This document shows positions 53,242 through 61,168 of a stretch of DNA of 64,000 nt, piece by piece. Origin of the DNA: Planctomycetota bacterium (GTDB lineage Bacteria > Planctomycetota > B15-G4); the NCBI GenBank assembly GCA_029259745.1, contig JAJDEO010000054.1, positions 1 through 64,000 on the forward strand, given 5' to 3'. The stretch's first letter is position 1. Each line of letters begins with the position of its first letter. Made by a program: the position numbers and the translations under genes. Below the pieces are notes generated by a model that saw nothing but the letters and a program-made list of their open reading frames with translations, made no database searches and was not told the origin of the DNA.

Positions 53242-55005
53242 CTACTCGTCGTCATCCAAGAACACGTTGAACGTCGAGCCTTCGCCGGCGTGCAACAGCT
53301 CGTAGGCGTGGCCGGGTGACTCGGCGTGGTAGAGCTGGCGCTGGATCGTGCGGTCGGACGTGACGAGGCGCGCGAGGGCGGCGAGCACCTGGAGGTGGCG
53401 GTCGCGTTCGTTGTCGGGCGTCGCCAGGACGACCATGCAGTGGACGGGAACGCCGTCGGGAGTTTCGAAGGGCAGGCCGACCGAGCTGATGCCCATCGCG
53501 CCGACCATCGCCACGCCGTTCTCGAGGATGCCGTGCGGCACGGCGAGTCCGTCGCCGAAGCACGTCGACATGTCGCGCTCACGTTCGAGCACCGACGCCA
53601 AGAGCTCGTCGCGGTCGGCCTCGAGACGGTTGCTGCGGATCAGCACCCCGACGAGTTGCGTGATCGCCTCTTCCTTCGTCTGCGCGCGCAGGTCCGTGAC
53701 GATGTTCTCTTCGTGCAGGAAGTCGATGAGCCGCGCTCGATCCTGCCCCGCGTCGCCCGACTTCATCAGCGCGCGCCGGCCCAAGATCGGGCCGATGATC
53801 TCGTTGATCGCCACGGTCGTGAGGCCGATCGCGAGAAGCGTCGGCGCGATGCTCTCGAGCGCCGGGTCGTCCTGGATGAAGAGCAGCAGACCCACGGCGA
53901 CACCGGCCTGCGGGACGAGCGCGGCGCCGAGATGCTTGCGGACGCTCTCGGTGGCCTTCGCGACCGTCAGCGCGAGGCGCGCGGCGATGATCTTTCCGAA
54001 CATGCGCGCGAGCACGACAGCGGCGACGAGTCCGCCGGCGACGCGCAGCTGACCGAAGTCGAGATGCGCACCGGCAAGCGTGAAGAACACGGCGAAGATC
54101 GCGTCGCGCACGTTCACGAACGCCGACTCGACGATCTCGTCCTTGTCGGGCGTGAGGTTCGCGAGCGTGACGCCGAGGAACAGGCACGCGAGCATCGGTG
54201 AGAGCCCCAGCGCGTCGGCGACGCCCGAGGCCAAGAGCACCGTGATGACCGAACCCGTCGCGAGCTTCTCGGATGAGAACACATGCCGCGTCGCGAGGAC
54301 GAGCGCGCCGCCGGCCGCCGCGCCGAGCAGGCCGGTCGCGAGGATCTCCTTGAGCGGGCCGATCACGTACTCGGATGCGGATGGCGTCCCGAGTCCGTCG
54401 AGGCCGACACTCGCGGCACGGTGCGCGGCCTCGAAGAGCGCGATGCAGGCGATGTTGTTCAGCGCGACGGCGCCGACGAGCGTCTTCGTGAAGACACCCC
54501 GACTGCGCGTCTCGTGGACGAGCGCGACGATCGTGGCCGGCGCCGTGCTGATCGCCAGGGCCGCGAGCAGCAACCCGACGCGCCACGAAGCGCCGGCGAG
54601 GTAGACCGTCGCGCCATAGACGACCAGCGGCGTGATCGTCACTTCGGCCAAGAGCAGCAGACCGAGCCGCGTGTGCGCGTTGCGGAGCCGCCTGAGATTC
54701 AGATGCCCGCCCACCGTCACGGCGATGAGCCCGAGCGCGAAGTGGGTGACAGGTTGGAGGCGCGCCACGTCGACGTGCGAGAACGCGTGCAGCACGCTGT
54801 CGCCGAGGATGATGCCAGCCACGATCTGGCCCGTGACGCCCGCCATGCCGAGGCGTCGCGCAAGCGCGCCGAACGCGAGCCCGGCCACAACGACGACGGC
54901 CAAGACGAGCAGTGGGTCGGCGTCGGGGATCAACGGGTCGACGATGGGTCGGCTCCAAGGGACGGGCAAGGCCCAGACGATCCACAACCCTCCGCCAGCG
55001 ATCAA
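53242..55005 (-). CDS. Cation:proton antiporter (CPA2-like) fused to PTS EIIA domain, 587 aa
   Basis: Residues ~25-425 form a 12-13-helix CPA2-type Na+/K+:H+ exchanger (for example LAFGALARRLGMAGVTGQIV, SVITVLLASGVADALGLSPM, SAFVNVRDAIFAVFFTLAGA). After a linker, residues ~435-575 form a PTS EIIA type-2 (fructose/mannitol-like) domain with the phospho-acceptor H491 in GLAVPHGILENG. Phosphorylation by HPr in other fused or partner systems would let the sugar-phosphate status control transport; no EI or HPr gene is present in this window. The start at 55005 is the first Met of the reading frame after a short extension. It converges on the SGNH gene, with 215 bases of featureless spacer. Confidence 0.88.
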   Translation of the reverse strand: MIAGGGLWIVWALPVPWSRPIVDPLIPDADPLLVLAVVVVAGLAFGALARRLGMAGVTGQIVAGIILGDSVLHAFSHVDVARLQPVTHFALGLIAVTVGGHLNLRRLRNAHTRLGLLLLAEVTITPLVVYGATVYLAGASWRVGLLLAALAISTAPATIVALVHETRSRGVFTKTLVGAVALNNIACIALFEAAHRAASVGLDGLGTPSASEYVIGPLKEILATGLLGAAAGGALVLATRHVFSSEKLATGSVITVLLASGVADALGLSPMLACLFLGVTLANLTPDKDEIVESAFVNVRDAIFAVFFTLAGAHLDFGQLRVAGGLVAAVVLARMFGKIIAARLALTVAKATESVRKHLGAALVPQAGVAVGLLLFIQDDPALESIAPTLLAIGLTTVAINEIIGPILGRRALMKSGDAGQDRARLIDFLHEENIVTDLRAQTKEEAITQLVGVLIRSNRLEADRDELLASVLERERDMSTCFGDGLAVPHGILENGVAMVGAMGISSVGLPFETPDGVPVHCMVVLATPDNERDRHLQVLAALARLVTSDRTIQRQLYHAESPGHAYELLHAGEGSTFNVFLDDDE

Positions 55006-55177
55006 GCACGACCCGACTCCGACGTCGCCCCCGTTCGACCGGACTTCACGATTCTGTGCGTCAAGGCTTCGCCACGAGACACCACCGCCATCCTTGTTCG
55101 GCGTCCCCGATCACGCCTCTTCGACTCTCAGCGGGGCGACACCCGCATCATCCCCAAGGAACACGGAGACATCTCCG

Positions 55178-56482
55178 ATGAAGATCGAGACCGCACTCTC
55201 AGCACTCGCATCATTGGCTCTCACGGCCGCGGCCCCCGCCCAGACGGGTGGCTACGTCTCGATTTCCCCCGTCGAGACGTACGGCCAGAACATCGCGACG
55301 CACGACGGTTCGTGTCATTCGTGCAACAAGCACGTGCCGTTCGTCGGGTACCGCAGCTTCTCGCAGCAGGCATGGGGCGAGCACCACGGCGAGGCCGCTG
55401 CGCTGCGGGACGCCTACTTCCACCGCGCGTTCCCCTACGGACTGACGATCGGTGACGCACGCGTCGCGCCGGGTCCGACCTTCGGCCTGCAGTTCACGTC
55501 GAGCTACGGCGTCGAGTGCTTCCTGCCGAACGAGTACGACCCGACGAGCCTCCACATCAGCGCCGTCAACCCGGCCGGTCCGGTGTACGGCAGCGGCGGC
55601 GCCTTTGCGGGACGTCTCATCGCGGCGAAGCTGAACGCCGAGTTCGATCGCATCGGTGTGCTCGGCCTCGCGCCGCACTCCACGCTCGGCGAGATGATCG
55701 TCGTCGGCGGCGTCGACCACGACCTGCGCGGCTACACGGTCGACCACATCATCGAGATCGCCGACCAGACGATCGCGGGCGTCTTCGGTCACCTCCACAA
55801 CCACTACGACATGGAACGTCGTTGCGTGGATGTGAACGGTGATGGCTACGCCGACGTGTCGGCCGAGGAACTGTTCGACGCATTGCGCACGATCAACAAG
55901 AACTTCCGCGACGGCTATGAAGATCGCGGCAACCTCGCCGTGCCCTTCTGCTCGGCCTGCACGCAGGTGAGCGTCTACAAGCCCGCACCGGTCTACCCGA
56001 AGCCCTACGTCAAGACGGTGGTCTACGGCACCTGCCACGTGCACGGTGACTACGGCTACGGCAGCGCCTGTGCCTACGGGAAGTGCTCGGCGCCGCACGG
56101 CAAGGTCGTGTTCCACGGCAAGAAGGACTACGGACACGACGACGACCATGGCCACAAGAAGAAGCATGTGTCCGTGAGCGTCAACCTCGGTCACGTGTCG
56201 ATCAACGCCGGCAAGTCGTACGCGACTGGCAAGAACACGCCCTACGGCCAGAAGAGCGGCAAGAGCGCCCAAGGTTCGAAGCAGCCCGTCGCGACAAAGG
56301 GCGGCGGCAAGGTCGTCTTCAGCAACGTGAAGCCTCAGGCGACGAAGACGACGAAGAAGGCACAGCCGCAGAAGTCGAAGCCCCAGAAGAACGCGGCCGC
56401 GAAGTCGGTCGCCGCGATCAAGACGCGGGCACGCCTCGCCGGAGTGAACCCGCGCCGCGTCCTGCGCAAGAGCAAGCCCTGA
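55178..56482 (+). CDS. Secreted protein, NPx/AKLN repeat-domain family (copy A), 434 aa
   Basis: Signal peptide (LALTAAAPAQ), then a ~220-residue domain also found in the next gene: SFSQQAWGE, FPYGLTIGD, VNPAGPVYGSGGAFAGRLIA, AAKLNAEFDRIG, VDHIIEIADQTIAGV, a calcium-loop-like DVNGDGYADVS and INKNFRDGY. The pattern (xQxxWG, FPxGLxIG, NPxxxxxGxxxGxLxAxKLN) recalls an unnamed domain I have seen in many secreted proteins of environmental bacteria. The C-terminal ~180 residues are low-complexity: Cys/Tyr-rich (CSACTQVSVYK, GTCHVHGDYGYG), His/Lys-rich (FHGKKDYGHDDDHGHKKKH) and then Lys/Gln/Ala-rich, suggesting metal or polyanion binding. Followed by a strong terminator. Function unknown. Confidence 0.75.
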   Translation: MKIETALSALASLALTAAAPAQTGGYVSISPVETYGQNIATHDGSCHSCNKHVPFVGYRSFSQQAWGEHHGEAAALRDAYFHRAFPYGLTIGDARVAPGPTFGLQFTSSYGVECFLPNEYDPTSLHISAVNPAGPVYGSGGAFAGRLIAAKLNAEFDRIGVLGLAPHSTLGEMIVVGGVDHDLRGYTVDHIIEIADQTIAGVFGHLHNHYDMERRCVDVNGDGYADVSAEELFDALRTINKNFRDGYEDRGNLAVPFCSACTQVSVYKPAPVYPKPYVKTVVYGTCHVHGDYGYGSACAYGKCSAPHGKVVFHGKKDYGHDDDHGHKKKHVSVSVNLGHVSINAGKSYATGKNTPYGQKSGKSAQGSKQPVATKGGGKVVFSNVKPQATKTTKKAQPQKSKPQKNAAAKSVAAIKTRARLAGVNPRRVLRKSKP

Positions 56483-56510
56483 CCGCGAATCACGCGCCGA
56501 CGTCACGCGC

Positions 56511-56545
56511 CCCGCGTCACCCTTTCGAGGGTGGCGCGGGTTTTT
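56511..56545 (+). terminator. Classic intrinsic terminator after copy A
   Basis: Arms 56511-56523 and 56528-56540 pair over 13 positions (one G-T wobble) around a TTCG tetraloop, followed at once by five T (56541-56545). It is 28 bases past the stop of the gene. Confidence 0.92.
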
Positions 56546-56599
56546 CACATCCCCGCCATCAAACATCCCCCGCGTGCAGAGGGAATGTGCTCGGCGATG

Positions 56600-56615
56600 T
56601 GGCATTTCCCTCGCA
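56600..56615 (+). promoter_or_regulatory. Possible sigma-54-like promoter before copy B
   Basis: TGGCATTTCCCTCGCA keeps the GG doublet, exactly ten bases, then GC, and matches the sigma-54 consensus except at the CG after GGCA and the second T of TTGC. It would start transcription about 120 bases before the gene at 56747. Weaker than the site at 2778-2793. Confidence 0.35.
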
Positions 56616-56746
56616 GAGCCCCGAGAAACGGTGCCTTCGCGCGAGGCACGCGAACGTCACCGCCCTCGCCAGGCACCGAACGCGTCTCCGCAATCAGAGG
56701 CGATCCCCGATCCGCCTCACTGATCGCAACCCTTGGAGATGACACC

Positions 56747-57631
56747 ATGAAGAACCCCACACGACGTGCTCTCGCGGGCTGTGCCGTGCTCGCCCTCGGC
56801 TTGGCCTCTGCACAGGACGCCGCTGTGCGCGGCGACGACGTCAAGCCCGCCGAAGACGTGGCCGGCAAGGTCGGCATCGACGCGTTCCACACCTACTCCC
56901 AGCGCGCCTGGGGCGACATGTGCATGGGCACCGACGCGCCGTCCTGCTGGCGCGACACGCACTTCGCCGCGCTCTTCCCGATGGGCCTGGTCATCGGCGA
57001 CACCGACGGCCTCGACACCGACGACGCCCACGCGCTCGTCTTCGAGACGCCCGAGGCACTCGGCGAGTTCCTGCCCCTTGCGGACGACGCCGACGTGACG
57101 TCGCTGCAGCAGTCACTGACAAACCCGGCGCCCACCGAGCGCGGCCTCGGCGGCGCCATGACGGGCGAGTTGATCGCCGCGAAGCTCAACGTCGCGTTCG
57201 ACCAGCGCGGCCTCATGCCGACGTCGATGGAACGTACCGCGCTCTCGGAGCTCGTCTACATCGACGGCGTCACTCCGTCGCTCGTCGGACGCTCCGTCGG
57301 CGACATCATCCGCCTCGCTGACGACGCGATCGCCGGCGTCCACGGCCCGTTCGCCAACTCGGCCGCAGTCGCGACGAAGAGTCTCGACACCGACGACGAC
57401 GGAACCGGTGACACCTCGCTTCACGACGTCCACATCGCGCTCGCCCTGCTCAACGGCAACTTCGCCAACGGCAAGACGAACGCCGGTCACCTCGCCGTGC
57501 CTGTCGAACGCCTCGCCGACAAGCTCGAGAAGCAACGCCGCGCACGCGCTGACACGGCCGACGCCGAGAGCGACACCGACGGCACGCCCGAAGACGACAG
57601 TGACACCGACGATGGCGGCGGCCGTCGCTGA
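56747..57631 (+). CDS. Secreted protein, NPx/AKLN repeat-domain family (copy B), 294 aa
   Basis: Paralogue of the gene just upstream. A signal peptide (CAVLALGLASAQ) and the same domain: YSQRAWGD, FPMGLVIGD, NPAPTERGLGGAMTGELIA, AAKLNVAFDQRG, GDIIRLADDAIAGVHG, a calcium loop DTDDDGTGDTS and a LLNGNFANGK segment. The tail is short and acidic instead of His/Lys-rich. The order of blocks is the same in both genes, so they arose by duplication and then gained different tails. The ATG at 56747 follows TTGGAG. Bounded by a terminator on the left and several hairpins on the right, so it is its own transcription unit. Function unknown. Confidence 0.78.
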   Translation: MKNPTRRALAGCAVLALGLASAQDAAVRGDDVKPAEDVAGKVGIDAFHTYSQRAWGDMCMGTDAPSCWRDTHFAALFPMGLVIGDTDGLDTDDAHALVFETPEALGEFLPLADDADVTSLQQSLTNPAPTERGLGGAMTGELIAAKLNVAFDQRGLMPTSMERTALSELVYIDGVTPSLVGRSVGDIIRLADDAIAGVHGPFANSAAVATKSLDTDDDGTGDTSLHDVHIALALLNGNFANGKTNAGHLAVPVERLADKLEKQRRARADTADAESDTDGTPEDDSDTDDGGGRR

Positions 57632-57641
57632 CGCGCAGCAA

Positions 57642-57680
57642 GGCTGAAACGCGAGCGTCCCCCACGCCCGCGTTTCGGCC
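57642..57680 (+). terminator. Hairpin 1 after copy B
   Basis: Arms 57642-57653 and 57669-57680 pair over 12 positions with one wobble, ten bases past the stop. No T-run. Confidence 0.55.
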
Positions 57681-57691
57681 GAGTATCCCCC

Positions 57692-57724
57692 CTGCGAGCC
57701 GTGGCGTTTTTCCACGGCTCGCAG
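57692..57724 (+). terminator. Hairpin 2 after copy B
   Basis: Perfect 13-pair stem (57692-57704 with 57712-57724) around a CGTTTTT loop. Stronger than the first; the T-rich stretch is in the loop, not after the stem. Confidence 0.55.
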
Positions 57725-57726
57725 CG

Positions 57727-57786
57727 CCCTGCAGAGGCCTCAACTCCCCACTCCTCGCTCGACACACCGACGAGGCCTCTGCGGGG
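57727..57786 (+). repeat. Inverted repeat 3, 15-pair arms
   Basis: Arms 57727-57741 and 57772-57786 pair over 15 positions with one wobble around a 30-base loop, followed by CATTTTC. Together with the two hairpins before it and a smaller one at 57801-57821 (CCGCTGC/GCAGCGG) it makes a run of four stem-loops in 180 bases upstream of the next gene. Confidence 0.5.
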
Positions 57787-57897
57787 CATTTTCATCTCGG
57801 CCGCTGCGGCACTCGCAGCGGATGTCGCATTTTCCGCGCATCACGCGGTCGCGTTTCACGGTCATGACGTGGGCCATTTATCCACGGATGATCACTC

Positions 57898-59094
57898 ATG
57901 AACGCCATGCGAACTCTGCTATTCGGCACAGCCCTGACGATCGGGATGTCGACCACTCTTGCCGCCAACTTCGCGCCCGTCACGACGACCGACGAGTACA
58001 TCGGCTCACTGCAGTCCCTGAGCGTCGACCTCTGGGGCCAAGATCACATCGACGTCGCGAACAACTGGGTGATCTTCCTCCTCGACTCCCCGGCGAATCA
58101 GCTCGCAAGCGTCGACGGGAACTACCTCGGAAACCCGTTCACGCTCGACATCTCTTACGCGCAGCTCCTCAACAACGACGAGATCGCAGCCGACCCGTCG
58201 GCGCCTGCGAACGCTGCGACGACGATGGCCTCATGGGGATTCGAAGCGTCGTTCATCGCCGCATCGATCAGTGCTCCGGGCAGCACGGACCACGAGATCA
58301 CGGCCAACACCTACACGGCCACACTTCCAGGTATCGGTCTGCTGCACTTCATGCAGATCTTCAATCGGCTCGACGAGGCCTGGCCCGTCGACCTGACGGC
58401 CCCGGACACCGCGGCGGCCACTGCCGAACGTCACGTCGTGAAGCCGCGGAAGTTTTTTCCCGGAGAATCGACCGCAAGCTATCTCGCACTCAGTGATCCG
58501 TGCGCGAACCCCGACGATCCCCAGGCGCCGCAGGACCTGCCCACGACGACAGCCGGCTGGCCGTGCGGGTATGACGACCTGCTCGCGCCGATCTTTTGCC
58601 AGCTCTGCAATCCGCACGGCGTGCACTTCATCTTTGATTTCGAGTGCCAGAAGGTCTGCTGTGATGCGTACCAAGCTGCCATGGTTGCGGCAGCCACGGC
58701 CTGGAACTCGGCCTCGGACAGCGCGTGGACGACGCGCAACGACTGGGTCACCTCGGCGAAGGCAACACTGGAAGGGGAAGGCCGTGCAGCGGGGATCGGC
58801 GGCGGCAGCATCATGGTCGCCGGCCTCCTCACGATCGTCGCAGGCGTGGCGACCGGCGGCGTTGGCGCCGTGATCCTCATCGCTGCCGGCGGAGGCACGG
58901 TGATCGGCGGCGGCGTCGGCACAGCCGCCTACGTCGAAGGTGCGCTCGACACGTACAACGCGTCGGTCGCGAGCTACAACGCGAGCTACTGCACCAACAT
59001 CGGCAACGCACTGAACGCCTTCAACAACGCGGCGAACGACGCACTCGCCAAGGCGTTCGAATGCCTGTGCATGTGCTGCGAGTTGATCCACTGA
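57898..59094 (+). CDS. Secreted Cys-rich protein with Gly-zipper segment, 398 aa
   Basis: The signal peptide is MRTLLFGTALTIGMSTTLAA. The first half (to ~190) is beta-rich with an LWGQDH segment like the LWG/AWG of the two previous proteins, but I see no further homology. Then comes a Cys-rich part (GWPCGYDD, FCQLCNPHG, CQKVCCDAY), a helical stretch, a long Gly/Ala-rich hydrophobic segment (~300-345, GVGAVILIAAGGGTVIGGGV) with GxxxG-like spacing, and a Cys-rich end (CLCMCCELIH). The Gly-zipper could insert in a membrane, as in pore-forming or biofilm proteins; this is inference. Start at 57898, where two Met codons lie close. Followed by a strong terminator. Function unknown. Confidence 0.75.
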   Translation: MNAMRTLLFGTALTIGMSTTLAANFAPVTTTDEYIGSLQSLSVDLWGQDHIDVANNWVIFLLDSPANQLASVDGNYLGNPFTLDISYAQLLNNDEIAADPSAPANAATTMASWGFEASFIAASISAPGSTDHEITANTYTATLPGIGLLHFMQIFNRLDEAWPVDLTAPDTAAATAERHVVKPRKFFPGESTASYLALSDPCANPDDPQAPQDLPTTTAGWPCGYDDLLAPIFCQLCNPHGVHFIFDFECQKVCCDAYQAAMVAAATAWNSASDSAWTTRNDWVTSAKATLEGEGRAAGIGGGSIMVAGLLTIVAGVATGGVGAVILIAAGGGTVIGGGVGTAAYVEGALDTYNASVASYNASYCTNIGNALNAFNNAANDALAKAFECLCMCCELIH

Positions 59095-59116
59095 CAGACA
59101 GCAACGAGCAGACAAG

Positions 59117-59151
59117 AGCGCCCGCGTCTCGATACCCGAGACGCGGGCGTT
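59117..59151 (+). terminator. Terminator hairpin after the Cys-rich protein
   Basis: Perfect 13-pair stem (59119-59131 with 59137-59149) around a 5-base loop, extendable to 59117-59151, 22 bases past the stop. No T-run beyond TT. The convergent gene at 59240 may also use it. Confidence 0.7.
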
Positions 59152-59239
59152 CCGATGTCGTCACGCCCCGACGAGATCGAAGCGTTGCCGCAGAGTCCAT
59201 TCTGCGAGCCGCGGCGACAAGTGCGCGACCCAACGGCGA

Positions 59240-61111
59240 TCACGGTTGGAGAAAAAGCGGCACCGGACTACTCGAGAAGAACGCGATCCCTCCGGGCTCG
59301 AACAGCACGAACGCATGGTCGACCTTCGTACCGATCAGGAACTCGGGCGCTCCGGGATCGACGATGATGTTGACCGTGGCCTGGCCGAGTCCGTCGAGGA
59401 CGCCTACGCTGCCAAACTTCGCCTGGATATCCGCATCGCCGAAGAGCAGCGCAAAGTACGTGTCCTGGTTCAGTGGGATCTGGACGCCGCCGATCTCGAT
59501 GCCGGGTAACGTGCCGCTGGCCGAGCCGAGCACGATGAAGTCCTTGCCGGCGTTGGCGGGCCCAGCGTCGAGCGTCAACACCTGCGTGCCGCCCGCCGAG
59601 ACCGACACGACGTCGATGTCGGACGTCAGCGCAGCCTGGGGCTTGATCGTGAACGTCAGGTCGTAGACGTAGAGACCCGGGACACTCGGGTTGTCGAGCA
59701 GGTGGACGAGCTGCTGCGTGATGTCGGGCGCCGGGCCGCCGGTAGTGTCCTCCGAGCGGGTCGTCGTCCAGGCGTTGACGACGTCGCCTGAGCCGCCGAC
59801 GTCGTACGACACGCGCGATCCGTCGGGACCCGTGCGGGCGACGAGCGCGAGGTCGTAGGTCGACAGGTCGAAGGCGTCGGCGCGGACGTAGCGCCAGCCG
59901 GTGTTCGACACGAGAACCTCGATGCGGCCCATGAGGTCGGACGGGCTCGGCGCCTTCGTGACTGTCGCGTCCATCTCGACGCCGCCCACCGAGTACGACG
60001 CGCGCACGGTATCGACCGCGCCCATGCTGCCGTCGAGGCGATTCGGAAGGCTCGCGAACGTGACGGGGTCGGTGGCGAGCGGCGCCGTCGGGTCGATCAC
60101 GAGGAAATCGGCGAGGCCGTCGTCGAGACCGGACGGCACGAGCGGCGAGTTTTTCTCGACCGCGTGGAACAGGTCGTGGATCGCGATGCCGTCGATCAGC
60201 GAGAGGTCGGACGAGCCGGTGCCGCCGACGTGCTGGAAGGTCACGTCCATGTCGATGAACTGGCCCTTCAGCGACGACGTCATGAGCCAGCGCGCGACGG
60301 TGCTCTCGCCACCGGGGAGGTCGCCGAACGCGACCTTGTCGAGCGCGGGCTTCGCAGCGCTACCCGCGATCTCGGCTCCGAGCACCTGATAAACGACGGC
60401 CAATCCCATCTCGTTGCTCGTGAGCTCAGGCTCCGAAGTCTTGATGCTGAGGTTCTTCGCGTCGCCGAAACCGACGTTGCGAACACGCAGGCCGAGGTTG
60501 AAGGGTTCGGCCGGCTCGACGATGTCGAACGTGAACGGGTCGTCGGAGTAGACCGTCGACTGGAGGTAGTAGTCGAGCAGCAGACTCGGCTGCGGGGCGA
60601 CCTGGACCTCGACCGGGAACAGCGGGACGACGATCGGCGTGCCGGCGAGTTCATGGCGCAGCTCACCGCCGATGAAGAATGTCTCGGTGTCGGGACCGGG
60701 GACGGCAGCGTCGAACGCAAGGATGTCCCACCGAGCCGTCGTCTTTGCCTGGGGGAAGCCGTCGCCGAGGGCGAACGTATCGGGAGTGCAGCCGGTGAAC
60801 TGCGTGACGAGCCCCGGTCCCACAACGCCGGTAACTTCGGGCGGTGGCACGAAGAAGAGGTCGTTCGCGGGCTGGCCGTCGGCGTCGGTGATCTCGAGAC
60901 AGACCTCGATGTCCTCCAGCAGCTCCGTCGTGGCGTTGTCGATCGTGAGGGTCGCGCTGAAGGCTTGGCGCGTCAGCACGAGCTGCTGCTCGATCTGGAT
61001 CGTGACCTGGGCGCAGAGCGCGTCATCGGGCGTCGCCGCGCCAAGGGACGGCGCGAGCGGCACTGCCAGCGCAGCGCTGATCAGCGCCACTCGCATCGTC
61101 TTTCCACCCAT
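59240..61111 (-). CDS. Secreted beta-rich protein with recurring C-terminal module, 623 aa
   Basis: The ATG at 61111 follows an AGGGGA site and a signal peptide (VALISAALAVPLAPSLGAA). Several Ig/CARDB-like segments follow (SATLTIDNATTELLEDIEVC, PAEPFNLGLRVRNVGFGDAK, ARWLMTSSLKGQFIDMDVTF). The last ~110 residues form a module with LDAGPANAGKDFIVLGSASG, IEIGGVQIPLNQDTYFALLF, GVLDGLGQATVNI and the ending FFSSSPVPLFLQP; I recall close equivalents at the ends of many secreted proteins in deep-branching planctomycetes. It may be a sorting or anchoring tag. It is 57 bases downstream of the next gene on the same strand and probably shares its operon. No enzyme motif. Confidence 0.78.
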   Translation of the reverse strand: MGGKTMRVALISAALAVPLAPSLGAATPDDALCAQVTIQIEQQLVLTRQAFSATLTIDNATTELLEDIEVCLEITDADGQPANDLFFVPPPEVTGVVGPGLVTQFTGCTPDTFALGDGFPQAKTTARWDILAFDAAVPGPDTETFFIGGELRHELAGTPIVVPLFPVEVQVAPQPSLLLDYYLQSTVYSDDPFTFDIVEPAEPFNLGLRVRNVGFGDAKNLSIKTSEPELTSNEMGLAVVYQVLGAEIAGSAAKPALDKVAFGDLPGGESTVARWLMTSSLKGQFIDMDVTFQHVGGTGSSDLSLIDGIAIHDLFHAVEKNSPLVPSGLDDGLADFLVIDPTAPLATDPVTFASLPNRLDGSMGAVDTVRASYSVGGVEMDATVTKAPSPSDLMGRIEVLVSNTGWRYVRADAFDLSTYDLALVARTGPDGSRVSYDVGGSGDVVNAWTTTRSEDTTGGPAPDITQQLVHLLDNPSVPGLYVYDLTFTIKPQAALTSDIDVVSVSAGGTQVLTLDAGPANAGKDFIVLGSASGTLPGIEIGGVQIPLNQDTYFALLFGDADIQAKFGSVGVLDGLGQATVNIIVDPGAPEFLIGTKVDHAFVLFEPGGIAFFSSSPVPLFLQP

Positions 61112-61168
61112 CGTGGTATTCCCCTGCTTCCGGATTGTCGTCTGGTTCGTGTGGTTGTGTCGCATCGA

